Assembly: GCA_946406115.1 (NCBI GenBank) | Contig: OX291557.1 | Location: 22,228,501-22,292,500 of the forward strand | Reading direction: 5' to 3' | DNA: 64,000 nt | DNA from: Apoda limacodes | Taxonomy: Eukaryota > Arthropoda > Insecta > Lepidoptera > Limacodidae | Shown: positions 10,216 through 21,746 of the stretch, piece by piece | How the letters are laid out: every line of letters begins with the position of its first letter | Position numbering within the stretch: position 1 is the stretch's first letter | Made by a program: the position numbers and the translations under genes | The notes under the pieces: generated by a model | What the model was told of the DNA's origin: nothing | What the model saw: the letters and a program-made list of their open reading frames with translations, nothing else | The model's database searches: none

Positions 10216-11558
10216 AGATTTTGCATAGTGATATAAACAAACACAACCACACACAATATTGCTGATTAATTCGTTGCCGTACTCAAGCTTAATTTATTAC
10301 CGAATAATTTCTCTTCCATCTGTTTTTTGGCATGGTTTTTGTCACTTGCGGTCCTCGATGACCCGCTTCCGCCCCGTTTGATCCGTCCGCTCCGGGTCTG
10401 ACCCCAATCCCGTCGCAGACCCCGTAAATTACCCCTCAATACTTCGATGTTTCATTTATTTCTTAGATTACTTTGGTTGAAAATTTAGATTGCGGTCAAA
10501 GGCTGGTTTTTTGTTGAAAATAAAATATTTTTACTTGAAGTCAATATCTAAAGCACTTTAAAAGCCAATAATAATAATTTGTTGTAAGGATTTCTATAAC
10601 GAACATCCTTGGTTAATTCTGTTCAAATTAATCGATAAAATAATGATTTAGTCGACAACAAAACTGCTTTTTTTGTTGTCTAACTGGACAACTGTCAAAC
10701 TAAAATTAAGAATCGGATCTAATGCTTGGTGCTGGAGTATATTTTTCAGTGCTAGGATACATGAAAAGAGTGCCAAATGTAGGGCTGAAAAGTGGCTGCA
10801 AAGTGGGCAACACTGTCTTCGCTGGAAGACGGTGCTCGAACGGGACTATCCCAAACTGCGTTTTTAGTCCCCGATCACTATTCAAGAACCTTTTTTCACT
10901 GTGTCGGTTTTTAGCCGCTTCGATAAATCATTATTGGAACCATAAAAGCCCTGCCACGACTTGCCAACTATTTGACATTTTTCAGAGATCTGTTGGCAGC
11001 AACGGAATTCGTTTCGGATTAGGTATTGGAAAGGTCTACTTAATTTTAATATGTTTTTAATATTACTTGAATTTTTAAAAAATGGCTTGGTATCTTCCTA
11101 AACATTAAGTCCTTATTCTTCCTTTGTCAAACAAAATAAGAGACTAATAATGATGCTCAACTCCTGGTCTGCGGTCGAGGGGAAACGAAATTACTTTGAA
11201 GCGTTTGAAGTCACTTGCTGCCGGACTAGAGGCTTTAGGCAACGAATTCGTGAACTTTTTACAACTTGCTCTTATACATAAGTATCTATGTCTACTCCTA
11301 TACGACGTTTCTGTTTTATTTTCTTGTATTTTTTTGACTAAAAAAATTTGACAAACTTAATTGTCTTTATGTTTTGTATTACGAAGTACCCAAACCCAGC
11401 GGCTTAACCCGCGGAAAAACCTGTTTCCATAAGAATTTTCGAACGGGATAAAAGCATTGTTTGTCCTTCTCTGTTTCTATCTATCTCGGTGGCAAAAACC
11501 AAGCCAACCAAGTATACTAACGATATGCAAAATGTACCTCGCAAAGATAATCTAAGTC
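10216..11558. other. Unassigned stretch with a short GC-rich island
   Basis: Mostly AT-rich with no recognisable domain. Overlapping 64- and 112-codon frames near 10.67-11.06 kb look like chance. Bases about 10360-10435 are strikingly GC-rich for the region ('cccgcttccgccccgtttga', 'gtccgctccgggtctgaccc') and may be a TE fragment. A small hairpin 'cactgtcttc' / 'ggaagacggtg' lies at about 10809-10833. Confidence 0.4.
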
Positions 11559-11725
11559 AGGGGCCTTATTGGAAACAGTCTCGAGCTATTCGGACCCTGG
11601 AATTCGAGAGAAAAGTGAATGCAAGTACATTCACGGGTCTCAAGAGGTAAGCCAGACTTCCATACATTTTTGTATCGAATTCCAGAGTCCGAATAGCTCG
11701 AGACTGTTCCCAATAAGGTCCTAGG
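11559..11725. mobile_element. Hairpin MITE
   Basis: Arms of about 60 bases pair almost perfectly: 'ccttattggaaacagtctcg' on the left, the complement of 'cgagactgttcccaataagg' on the right, followed inward by 'agctattcggaccctggaat' and its partner. The loop contains 'gtacattcacgggtctcaag'. About 160 bp, noncoding. Confidence 0.82.
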
Positions 11726-11841
11726 TCACCTCAAAGCTTCGTTACAACTGTAAGGAATAGTGTTGAAAATGTCGTCGTGTGGAGATAATACAAACGAATG
11801 TGGGAATTAAATATTCGTCGTAATAATCTATGTATATATAA

Positions 11842-12255
11842 AACCGGCCAAGTGCGAGTTGTACTCATGCACCGTGGGTTCCGTGCCTACCACCATTTAC
11901 GTAATTTATAACAAACAAAAACAAAAAGTATACCGCCTAGGTCACCCATGAGCTTTATCAAAAATTTATACTTTAAAGCTTAATATTTCGCAAGCTCATC
12001 GCTGAATCAAGAATTGGTATTGAACACCCACAATATTTTTGAACGAGTTATCGAACGACACCCAACGGGGTGGATGTGAAAAAAAAGTTCATCCTCACTG
12101 TAGGGGAGGTACTCTAAAAATTTTTTTTAATATGTATACCCAAGCCAAATTACAGCTTTTTAGTACTAATGATCTTTGAGCTAAGCCGCGGAAAGACAGA
12201 CAGACGCGCAGACGCTCCGTTGTATGGCGCCGTGCGTATCCTTTACGGTTTTTTT
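11842..12255 (+). repeat. 'acggaaccct' repeat, near full length
   Basis: Begins 'aaaaccggccaagtgcgagt', passes 'accgtgggttccgtgcc' and ends with 'gacagacagacgcgcagacg'. Same order as the copy at 21305-21746. Its final 'acggaaccct' box is degraded. Confidence 0.78.
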
Positions 12256-12759
12256 TTGGTTTGGTTAATTTTGGTCGAACCTCCTTGGAAGCGCTTTTCT
12301 ACATGAAAAGACTTTGACTTACTTTAATACTAAAAGAAAAAAAGACGAAAGATGTAGTTTTTACGCCTCATTTTCCCGTCGAACATAATACATGTGAAAT
12401 TAAAAATGTCAGTCAGTCAAGTAAGTTAGTCTTGCTGCTTCCAAAGCAGCAAGTTTCACTGAAATTTCAATAATTGTTCAAATTTTACTATTAATTTCCA
12501 AAAGTAATGACCTATCTGTATAATTAATTATTTGCTGTTAAAAACAATCGAGTGAAAAAGTTTATTTAATTACCTATAAATTGGACTGTTTTCTCGCAAA
12601 TGTGTTGAAAAACTTTGTATGACATTCGTGCGAAATTGGTATTTACAAACTCGTGACTATGGTAAGGTACATTGTTCTATCCGTTGGCTACGCCAATTGT
12701 GTTTGCACATTAAAGTTGCTAACGCAATCTGTCCATTTTTTTTGTAACAAGCTTTTACC
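12256..12759. other. AT-rich stretch, nothing recognised
   Basis: No coding frame, hairpin or known repeat recognised. Confidence 0.45.
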
Positions 12760-12900
12760 ATCACCACAAGAAAGTTATCCGAGAAACTGCGGTGTCAAAA
12801 TATTGCACTAGTTCTAATACAGAGTGCGCTTTTCTGAAATCACAAAGTAACAAACATGTAGAAATGTGTAAAAGTGTGGTAACATACCTGAGTAGTGACA
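12760..12900 (+). repeat. Dispersed repeat, pair of 17640-17775
   Basis: Shares 'aatacagagtgcgcttttct' followed by 'gaaatcacaaagt' exactly with 17.7 kb, and flanking blocks ('cttaccat...', 'aaagtgtggt', 'catac') in the same order. Noncoding; boundaries uncertain. Confidence 0.65.
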
Positions 12901-13184
12901 AATGTAATAAATAAAAATAAAATTAAAATTTGTCTAAGTTTAAATTAGAGAAGTTTGTTTTTTTAAAATTTTTTCATTGATTCACGTAAAATGCAATATT
13001 TAAAATGCCGATATAGGCCACAAAGCTAATTTTCCTCCTCTTTCTATTTTTTTTATTAGATTTTACAGTTTTTATTGTTCCATAGCCAAATGGCAAAACT
13101 CAAAACTTTATGAAATATACTTTGTCCGTCCGTCCGTATATATCACAGCCTTATTTCGCCGTCTTTGTATAGATTTTAATCCTA

Positions 13185-13354
13185 TAAATATTATAAATGC
13201 GAAAGTTGGTTTGTTTGTCTGTTTGTTACTTCCTAAGTGACTCATACATGGCCCGATTTGGATGAAATTTGGTGTGAAAATAATTTGAGTCGTGGGGAAT
13301 GACATAGTTTTTATTCCCAAAAATTCAGAAGTTCCCGCGGGAATAACTATACCT
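13185..13354 (+). repeat. 'ataaatgcgaaagtttg' repeat fragment
   Basis: Starts 'attataaatgcgaaagttgg' and reaches 'cagaagttcccgcgggaata'. It runs directly into a Jockey 3' fragment at about 13355; an open frame across the join is a chance chimera. Confidence 0.72.
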
Positions 13355-13585
13355 AACCGAGACCCTAACTGGTCACATAGAGTGTGGTCTCAAAGGAACT
13401 TCCTTCTGCGAACGCTTAGGTTGTGTAATCAGCTCCCTGCCAAGATTTTCTCAAAGGACTACAATATAGGGTCCTACAGTTATTTCCTGGTGCAGCAAGC
13501 GTCCATAGCCTGCGTTGACCGCTTTGCATCAGGCGGATCGTTGGCTTGTTTGCCACCTTGGTGGTATTGGAAAAAAAAAAAGAAA
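13355..13585 (+). mobile_element. Jockey-like 3' end fragment
   Basis: Encodes the decayed C-terminal signature 'QRNFLLRTLRLCNQLPAKIFSKDY', then the 3' untranslated part 'gcttgtttgccaccttggtg' and an A-run. It corresponds to the 3' end of the 29.47-32.87 kb element. Confidence 0.82.
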
Positions 13586-16110
13586 AAAGTTATGATTAAT
13601 GGCGGCATAATTATATTTAAATTATTAAATAATGTTTGTAATTACAATTTCATATTGTTATGTACATATGGTTCATGTAGATATCGTTTTGGGAAGAAGT
13701 TGATGGGCATTTTCAAAAAAATTGTCCCAGCGAAAATAACGTTGTCCCACAACATTCTCAAAGAGTATCAAGTGTATATGTGTACGAAATCTGACTAAAC
13801 TTACGTTTAACGTATTAATAATGTACTAATTTAATGAAATATTAACAACTAACGGAAACATTGCAAACATAAGTTCTATCCATTATGCTTTTTCTATTGT
13901 CCCACGTAGGTTCTGCCAGAAAGCCGGGTGTTTATAAAATAGTTTGGCAACACTTTTTCCTAAGGTAATCGTTGAGGCACATCAGGGACTGTCAATAAAT
14001 TCATATTTTGCACTCTTTTACAACGGCATAGAACATGAAATAAATTAAAAACATATTTATTTGCTGTCCTACGAAAAGGTACTACATGGAAATTTCTACA
14101 TAGTCACGGTGTTTTGTAATAGAAGGAGCAACAAAAATCCAAAGAAAGTTTTCTAAATTAAATCTGGCTTCATTTTGTCTGTGGTATTTTATACTCTCAA
14201 TTTTACTGTCAACAAAACTTGTGACGTTAGTGGTTATGCATTTTTTCATCTCCATCATAGTCACTGGATTTAGAAAGGTAAGCAATTATTTTCATGTAAG
14301 TTTAATATCTTATTCTTTTTCCCATAACTAAATTTCATCACAAACAAGTATTTGAATCCTAATAAGTTTCTAAACCAAAGTACAAATTTTATTTTTAAAT
14401 TTTAATTCTTAGGGACGTCACGTCCGCATCGTCACGTTACGTACATATGGAAAGATATATGACGAAATGGAATTATAAAGCTTAGTACATACAGCAACTT
14501 TACCGACTACGAAAAGAAAAAAACGGTTATGTGTTGATCACATAACACAATGATATAATATTAGACTAAAACAATAATATTACAAGTTCAGAACTAAATA
14601 ACTTTGGTTAGGAAGAATTGGTCTACAATACTGTAAAAATTGGCTTAACTATTTTCTTAGAGAAAAAAATTAATATCTTTGGGTCGTTGATAACTATGTT
14701 AATGTCTGTATATAAGAAGAATAATTTTATAATTTATTCCTTAAAAACTTTCCCTAAATTACGAAAAAATAATAAAAAAGTTATTAAATTTTCTATTTCA
14801 AACTTTCATTTTACAACCGAAAAACTAACAATTTTTTCAGTACAAAAAATTATTTACCTTCCCAGGGGTAAAAACTACCACTAATTTCAAAAGAAAAAAA
14901 CATCCTTATTATTTATTTTTGAAACTATTTGTAACGTTGTGTTATTATTTAAAACCAAAATTTACTTTAATAATCCCAATAATATTTTAATGCTACTTGT
15001 TATTATGTAACTTTTTTTTTATTTATTAAAAACTAAGGAATTAGTTTTAATTTTTTTCCAAATCAATTTTCATGATTAACAGCTGTCAAAAATATTTTTA
15101 AGCTTAGTTTTTTCCAAAAAATCAATCTTTTTACTCTAAGGCTTTTTTTAGAACCCTTGTTTATTCACATTCTACATGACAACGCACAAATATCTCGTCT
15201 TACCCTCTCCGTTGTGTATTTCAAGATAAATTTTTATTAATTTTAAAACTGTCATATCTTAAATGCTTTGTTTTATGTAAGAAGTTTCTATGTTATTGAA
15301 TAATTAATAATTAAAAAAACGAAAGTTCCCAATTACAGGCTGATAGCTAATATCTACAATAGTGTGAACTATGCATTGCTAGTTCCATTTAGTCACGCTG
15401 AATTCCACTGCGTCACTGTCCTGTTATCTTTGGATAATTTTTTTTTTATTTTAATAGATAATTTGAGCAAAAGCTTTGTTGTTAAGTAAAAGCATTTATT
15501 AATCTAAAGGAAAATGAGTAACTAAAAATAATAATTGATGCGTCTACTTCTTAAATTTATACCATAAAAAAAGAGTATATTGCACTATTTTCTAACCTCG
15601 AAGTGACGATTATGACACAGATTTCCTAAAATAAACATATAACTATTAGAATCATCTCTTTTGTAAAACTTTTTTATGTGTGCTTTTATTTATGTATCGC
15701 TATATAAAAACTGTTGGACTTAACTTTTAGTAGTTTTAATTTTAATATTGAATTAACATCGTTTCGAAATGGAACATTTTCTTTAATGTGCCCTTACTGA
15801 AACCAAAATATCTGAATATTTCATTAGGTTTTCTTAATAAATTTGTTATAGTAACTTTACAAAAAGATTTTCTATCGTGAATTGTTTATTTGAAGTTATT
15901 TCAAGCAACTATAAAAAAGGTATTCCATTTCTTCACATGTACACTTTTTTTGAAAAATGCCCTGATAAAAACCAATCAAAATCCAACGATGCGATGGGAC
16001 AAATAAAATTTCAGGCGTTATTTTCCTATTTAAAGAGCTCAGTGGCTCAGGTAGGTATTATTCATGAATGAATGACTATATTCTTGTTCCGTTTGCTGTG
16101 AGACGCTTAG
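13586..16110. other. Very AT-rich stretch, nothing recognised
   Basis: About 2.5 kb with many homopolymer A and T runs. Frames of 60-90 codons (14082-14285 minus, 14618-14884 plus, 15877-16071 plus) are lysine/asparagine/isoleucine-rich and show no domain. No repeat family recognised. Confidence 0.5.
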
Positions 16111-16310
16111 GGGCCCTCTAACAGCCCACTAGCGCCGCCATTAGATATCCTCAATTTTCTCTTGGTAGAAACCGAATTTCTAAAATCTAAATGTTGCAAA
16201 TATAAAACTAGTTATAAGCTATTTTTAGAAGGTTTTATATAGTTTCTAAATAATATCTGTGAGTTGTAGTTGTTCTGCTAAAAACGGCCACTTTTAGCAG
16301 AAAATCTTTG
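16111..16310 (+). mobile_element. Truncated inverted-repeat element (uninterrupted relative of 6114-8059)
   Basis: Starts 'ggggccctctaacagcccac', then 'gcgccgccattagatatcct' and 'agtttctaaataatatctgt'. It matches both sides of the split element at 6.1-8.06 kb but lacks the 1.66-kb insert. The right arm is lost after 'cggccacttttagcag'. Confidence 0.82.
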
Positions 16311-16354
16311 TTTGTTTGATGAGCATTTGTTATAATTTACCTGTCATTGTTGCA

Positions 16355-16535
16355 GTTTGTCAACCGACTTCATAAAGAGCAGGTTTTCAATTCGGTTGTA
16401 TATTCATTTTTTAATGATTGTTACCTCAGAACTCCGTCATTTTAAAAACCGATTAAGACAATTGTTACGTGTAGGGAAAGATATTGGTCACAGATTAGTC
16501 CTGTTTTAATTTAGTAAGGATTGGTCAAAGAAAAC
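16355..16535 (+). repeat. 'aaccgacttc' repeat fragment
   Basis: Begins 'gtcaaccgacttcataaaga', includes 'ttcaattcggttgta' and ends near 'tttaatttagtaaggattgg'. A related tail occurs at 52978-53085. This is a common noncoding repeat type in moths, from memory. Confidence 0.6.
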
Positions 16536-17195
16536 TAGAGTTAGGTGAGAAAATATTTTCAAGTTGTATAATTTTGAAAGAATTTTAAGATCGGTCAGAG
16601 TGTAGTTAATGGGTTCCTTAATTATTTTCTATACTTTCTGGTCGCACTATGCTTTAAAACTGCTAAAGTATAGTTATTATTTAGACAAGCTATTCTCGGT
16701 CTCTACGTAATGACTGGGCATGAAAGTTTCTGTGAATCTCAACAAAACAAAATACGATAGAATTATTGCTTCACATTTTAATACGTGCAAACTTGTATTA
16801 TGACGCGCACTCTAGTTGTTAAACTATAAGGCTGGGTGCACTGCGGCGTGTTGCGGTGCGTATTCGAAATTGTAACGCTTCAGATTTGATCTTTAAATTT
16901 GAATTGTACAGAATTTGATCGGGATTATAGGCCTTTAAATTCAATAAAATCATACATGTTGGTAAAAATAAAATACCCCTTTATCTGTAAAACGCGTAGT
17001 GACAACATTTCTTCACCGCGTTTCGAGCACTTTTGCGGCAATCTGCGCATTTTTTACTTGCTTTTGTTTAACTTACAATGATTCCTTTTTCCCTTTTTTT
17101 TTTCCTTCCATCTTGTGGTGGAATCTTGCAAGCTTAATTTAACATACTTCCTGTTATCACCCTTCGATGAAATTTTGCATACTTACTAAGCTCGG
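16536..17195. other. Unassigned stretch
   Basis: AT-rich, with no domain in the open frames and no known repeat. Confidence 0.4.
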
Positions 17196-17447
17196 ATGAC
17201 AATACAATATTCCACAGTTATTTTGACCAACGACACCCTCCCAGAGTTGTACCAGGGGTACAACCTAGAGGTGGAGGTTAAAAATCTTCAAATTGGGTAT
17301 CCGGGGGTTTTGAGGGTCGCAGATCACGAATTTGATGTTCATTTTGATGTGATCACCTCTCGGCATATGCAAGAAGTGCACCTAAAGGTGGACACTAGAG
17401 TGGAACGTGAAAAATTAAGTGAAAATTTAATTACTAATTTATATTGA
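17196..17447 (+). other. Unexplained open frame, 83 codons
   Basis: An open frame with less biased amino-acid composition than its surroundings and a locally higher GC content (for example 'gtggaggttaaaaatcttca', 'gggggttttgagggtcgcag'). I recognise no domain. The stretch may be part of a dispersed repeat rather than a gene. No splice sites or upstream context support it as a host exon. Confidence 0.25.
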
Positions 17448-17639
17448 ACATAATATCGTTCTCCAAGTTCTTTTCACCCAACTTATGAAACTTGGGCAAT
17501 AAACTATAAAAATATTCAATTAAATTATCACTAAAAACTATAAAATAAAAAAAGTAAAAAAAGAATTTTTTCGCAACACTAGCGACTTAAACTGCTAGTG
17601 CCATCTGTCTATTTACCTAGTAACTAATGCTCTTACCAT

Positions 17640-17775
17640 AACCATTCGAAGCACAGGAAAGCTTATCACAGAGGCTGCTTTATCAAAATGTTGTAATAGA
17701 TTGAATACAGAGTGCGCTTTTCTGAAATCACAAAGTTACATGACGTAAAAAGTGTGGTGTCATACAGAGGTACTA
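17640..17775 (+). repeat. Dispersed repeat, pair of 12760-12900
   Basis: Same ordered blocks as at 12.76 kb, including 'aatacagagtgcgcttttct'. Preceded by 'gcaacactagcgacttaaac', which may belong to the same element. Confidence 0.65.
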
Positions 17776-17861
17776 TAAGTTACTTACATAGGTATACATA
17801 AAAAACAGTGAATGAATAAAATAAATGAGATTGTGTAATCTTTATTTGGAGTTAGCCCAAT

Positions 17862-19850
17862 AAAATAAAGCTTAGCATCAGAGTAAGCTGCTGTCGCAAA
17901 GGTTTTAAAGACTATTCAGAAAGGTCATGTGTTGATATCTTGTAACATGAAATACAAACTGCCAATAAGTATTCTATCTAAAACCATTTCCCGCCATCGA
18001 AATGGAAGTCAACTATGGACTTCTTTTATACGGGAAATGTAAATAGGGTGTCCGTCCATTTAACGAGAACGTAGGCTATGTAAGAGTACATACTTGTAAC
18101 TAAAATGATTCTCCTGAAATATATCGACCTATAAATGTTTATTATGTACAATGTTTATTGTTTAGGATTTGATACAACATATCAAAACAACTGGTTAAGG
18201 GTGAGTTAAAGGTGTAAATGCACAGTTACGGATTAGTCATGTACCTATTTTAGCATTTGTATGTTCCTTGTATAGTCGATTATATTTAATTTTGTACTTT
18301 GCTGTAGGTACTCTAAAATCTTGTCAGCAATACTCTTGTTGCGTACGGGTGCCTCCTGCTACTATATACTACGCTACGCTATTTAGTACGTTACGCTATT
18401 CACTAGGCTACGCCTACTGCAAGGTTTTATGTACCTTCTTTGTAACTCATATAAATCATAACTGCTAAATAGGATCAGGTTTTTTGAACACGTTTGCCGT
18501 AAAGAGTAGAGATGTCAAAGTAGCCAAGTTCTTATTGAAATACTATTACAATTTTACTTATTTATTTCGAGTTTTTACAAAGACCCACAACTTTTACTAT
18601 TTTTAAGAGATTATAGATTTTTATCGACACTTATTCAAATCAACAGTTAGATGTTTGCGTGTGACCAAAATTTTTCAGGTTTTTAAATAAATCACACACA
18701 TATCTATGACGAAATTTGGTAAGCAGGTATATCTACTCATATCTTTTACTATTTTTCAAACACTTTTAGAATTGAATTTCACAGAGATAAATAAACAATA
18801 AAATTGACGATTTTTCATGAAGCTCACGTTTTTCGTTTAACGTTTACGTTTAACTTACGCAATGCGTTTTACCACAATTCCAGAAAGACACAGAAAACCA
18901 AAATTCAGCACTTGCTAAAAATTTAATAACAATTACAAATGGCATGGAGCACAAATTAGTTGATGAAAATCAAAAGATAAATGCGTACTTCTATGGCAGT
19001 TGTTATTTTTGGAAATTATGTATAGACAAGAAGAAAATATACGACTAAGAAATAAATAATGACGAGCCCCTGCAGATGAAAAGTAAGCGGCCATTTTGTA
19101 AAACCGAGATAAAAGGTTTTAAATTACTACATTCAACATTTTAAGAGATTGCTGGAAGAAGTTTGTGCTCTTTTTTAATTTTTTAAGTAATTATCTACGG
19201 CTAAGTACAGTACATGTAACAAATAATTATTAGGTTTTTTTTTTGGTACTTTGAATATTGTAGTTTATTTCTTTTAGGAATTGTTCGACACAAGTATGTT
19301 ATTCGCATGAAACATGTTTACAGCATGTATTATAGGTATATATCAAAACCTAAGCGGAAACTCCGTGTCAAAAAATTGAAAGTAATTTTATTACAGTTTT
19401 ATTTTGGTATAGGGTGTTCGTTCAGAATAAGTATATATTATTTTGTTGCAGTACATTAATAATGTAATTTTAAAAATTCTTAGGTACATAAAAGCCAAAT
19501 AAAATGGCAGCTATAGCCAGAAAATTATAAGAATCCAGAAATATAAGAAGTTCACTTTGTGGGCCAAAAACTAAATTTGAAAATTGATTTGTGATTTCAA
19601 GTACTACCTACTGATCGTATTTTCGATAACTGCACCTACGTAAAGAAAAACAATGAATAATTTTCTTCAGTGTCTTGTAAGAGAGGATAAAAACACATGT
19701 TTTAGGCGCTATTTACCAAATGGTAAACAACTTGTCATAATGTTGGCCTCAGCAGATTCTATACTATTAGCATCGGCGTCTAGCGATTTGCGACTGCATC
19801 GCGTTTTAGTGGCTAGTTGCTTTTGATCGGGGTATCAAAATCGCGCATTT
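17862..19850 (+). repeat. Duplicated ~2-kb noncoding segment, copy 1
   Basis: Collinear with 27330-29345 in the same orientation. Matching blocks in order: 'cgaaatggaagtcaactatg' (18.0 kb with 27.45), 'atcgacctataaatg' (18.12 with 27.70), 'ttgcgtacgggtgc' (18.34 with 27.89), 'gatgtcaaagtagccaagtt' (18.51 with 28.08), 'agataaaaggttttaaatta' (19.11 with 28.64) and 'ttaggcgctatt' (19.70 with 29.19). Many small indels separate them. No conserved long reading frame. It may be an old duplication or two copies of one large non-autonomous element. Confidence 0.85.
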
Positions 19851-20215
19851 TAGCGGATTTTACTATGCTGTATTGCGACATTTCACGTACAAGACGTGAC
19901 GTCATAAGTTTGTAGGTGTGCTGATAGAAACAATTGAGTTTTGATTTTTAAAAAAGCAATTGAGTCGCCGGCTACTTACTCTATCCAAAACAAAACAAGA
20001 ATGTAATATTGCACTACATTAAAACCGGTATCAACTGATACCATGCAATGTCTTCTACCACGCCGGCAAGGGATCAGGATAGATAATCCTTTTTTACTTG
20101 GTTTTATACCAATGCCGGCGCGCCGCTAGCCTGTTGTCTTTATTTCTATTGTCGCCTAACTTTATATTCTCTTTAATAATATTTTATTATTATTATATCT
20201 AATAAAATTTACGTC
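19851..20215. other. Unassigned stretch
   Basis: No gene recognised. Contains GC-rich patches ('atgccggcgcgccgctagcc') that may be TE debris. Confidence 0.4.
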
Positions 20216-20400
20216 TATCTTCCCTCTACCATCTCTATGCAGACGATCTTCCAATATGTAGTCAAGTTCCAGCTCACGAACTAACGTTTAGTCCCGATTA
20301 TAAATGACGATTGTGTTATTACAGATTAGTTAATAGATTAGATTACGGTCTAAACGTAAATCTAAATGCAAATTCAATCATTTTGAACTTTCAAAACAGA
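20216..20400 (+). mobile_element. CR1-type RT fragment around the YADD box
   Basis: Short translated match 'YHLYADDLPICSQ' then 'DYGLNVNLNANS', corresponding to 'YHLYADDLQLY' and 'YDLSLNPAKT' of the CR1 element at 3.3-5.1 kb. Stops interrupt it. No 3' end is present. Confidence 0.62.
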
Positions 20401-21304
20401 CTATAGTTGCCATATTGAAATGTAAACTTACAACAACACTTGCGATCAAACACCCAAGGGCAAAAGGTCACAAAAGTTTTTTGCACTGTAATAATTGTTG
20501 GCAAATAAGGTAAATGTCCCATATCTTAGCATCTTAAGGGTTTTACGACTTTCTGAATTTTCCTTTTTTTTTTTTAAATATAATATCAGTCTAAAAGCTT
20601 TTGTTAAGTAAAGATTGGATTCTTGGGAGCTTTTAAATGCATTAATTATATTGTTTTAGTTACAATTATTTTTTTTTATAAATTTTCTTACAGAGCCTTT
20701 ATTTAAACCCTATTTCGTGATAAAGTATGGCTCTGTTCCTAAGTTCGTTAATTCGTGTCCGCTATTTTGGGATATAGTTTTAAAGTTAACTAAGTGTTCT
20801 TGTAAGGTTACCTACTTAATTACAAATTTATGAAGAAATATTCGTAGATCCTACCCTAGGACTCACGTTTGGGTTTCTTTTAATAAAATCTTTGACCCAG
20901 TGTCGTCCTGGTATTCCTTCCTTGAAAGGATTGGGCCTATCAAGTTCCTTGACTTAACTCCGTACTGAATGCAATAACTAATTCAATGTTAGGGTCCTTA
21001 TAAGACATACCTAGGCATTTGCTCATCATCTTCTATTCTCAGTGGCAGATCTACGGGTAGTTTTGTGTTAAGCTACCCAAGTTGAGTTGCTTATTTTAGC
21101 AGAAACTTGTGGCCCTTTACCTTATGACATTGTAACAATAAATGTTACTTCAATAGTTTGTTTACTTATATCTTTATATGTTTTGTTGTCTGATAACGCC
21201 TACAATAAAATTCGTAAATATATCTATAATATTTAACATTTTTAATGTTTTTATTAATTTACAATTATTACAAAGTTAAAAGAGATAAATCTCGTTAAAT
21301 AAAT
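20401..21304. other. Unassigned stretch
   Basis: No recognisable coding frame, repeat or RNA gene. Confidence 0.45.
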
Positions 21305-21746
21305 TAAGGAACGAGATTAAGGAGTCGAACTCGCGCACCGAGGGTTCCGTGCAAACTTATTATATGTTGTTGTATATTATTAAAAATATTTTTATTATAT
21401 GATGTTACTATAAATTTACGGTTTTCTCAATTTCCCTTTATCTGTACTATAAGACATTGCTTCATACGAAATTTCAAGACTCTGAGTTCACGGGAAGTAC
21501 CCTGTAGGTTTTGATTCCCTTGCGAGTTTCGAAAATTTGCGGCATAAACGGCTGTATCTTTTGATTGCGTTGGCTTAGACGTTTGATTTTTTCACAGATC
21601 CAAGGGACAGTGGACCTGAGTATTTGATATAAATTTTAGCTTGATACCTCTACGCGTTTCTGAGAAAAAGGGTCTTGACAGACAGACGGACAACAAAGTG
21701 ATCCTATAAGGGTTCCGTTTTTTCCTTTTGAGGTACGGAACCCTAA
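21305..21746 (+). repeat. 'acggaaccct' repeat, full-length type
   Basis: Runs from 'aaggagtcgaactcgcgcac' with 'gagggttccgtgc' to 'cagacagacggacaacaaag' and 'gaggtacggaaccctaaaaa'. It is the most complete copy in the window and the reference for the others. Confidence 0.85.

Noticed and set aside
10722..11060. 112-codon open frame as a gene
   Set aside because: No domain, overlaps a second frame of similar length, and has no splice or promoter context.
13292..13798. 168-codon open frame as a gene
   Set aside because: It joins the end of one repeat to a Jockey 3' fragment and an A-run; only the Jockey part has a protein-like signature.
14618..14884. 88-codon frame as a gene
   Set aside because: Composition (Lys, Asn, Ile, Phe) is that of random AT-rich DNA.
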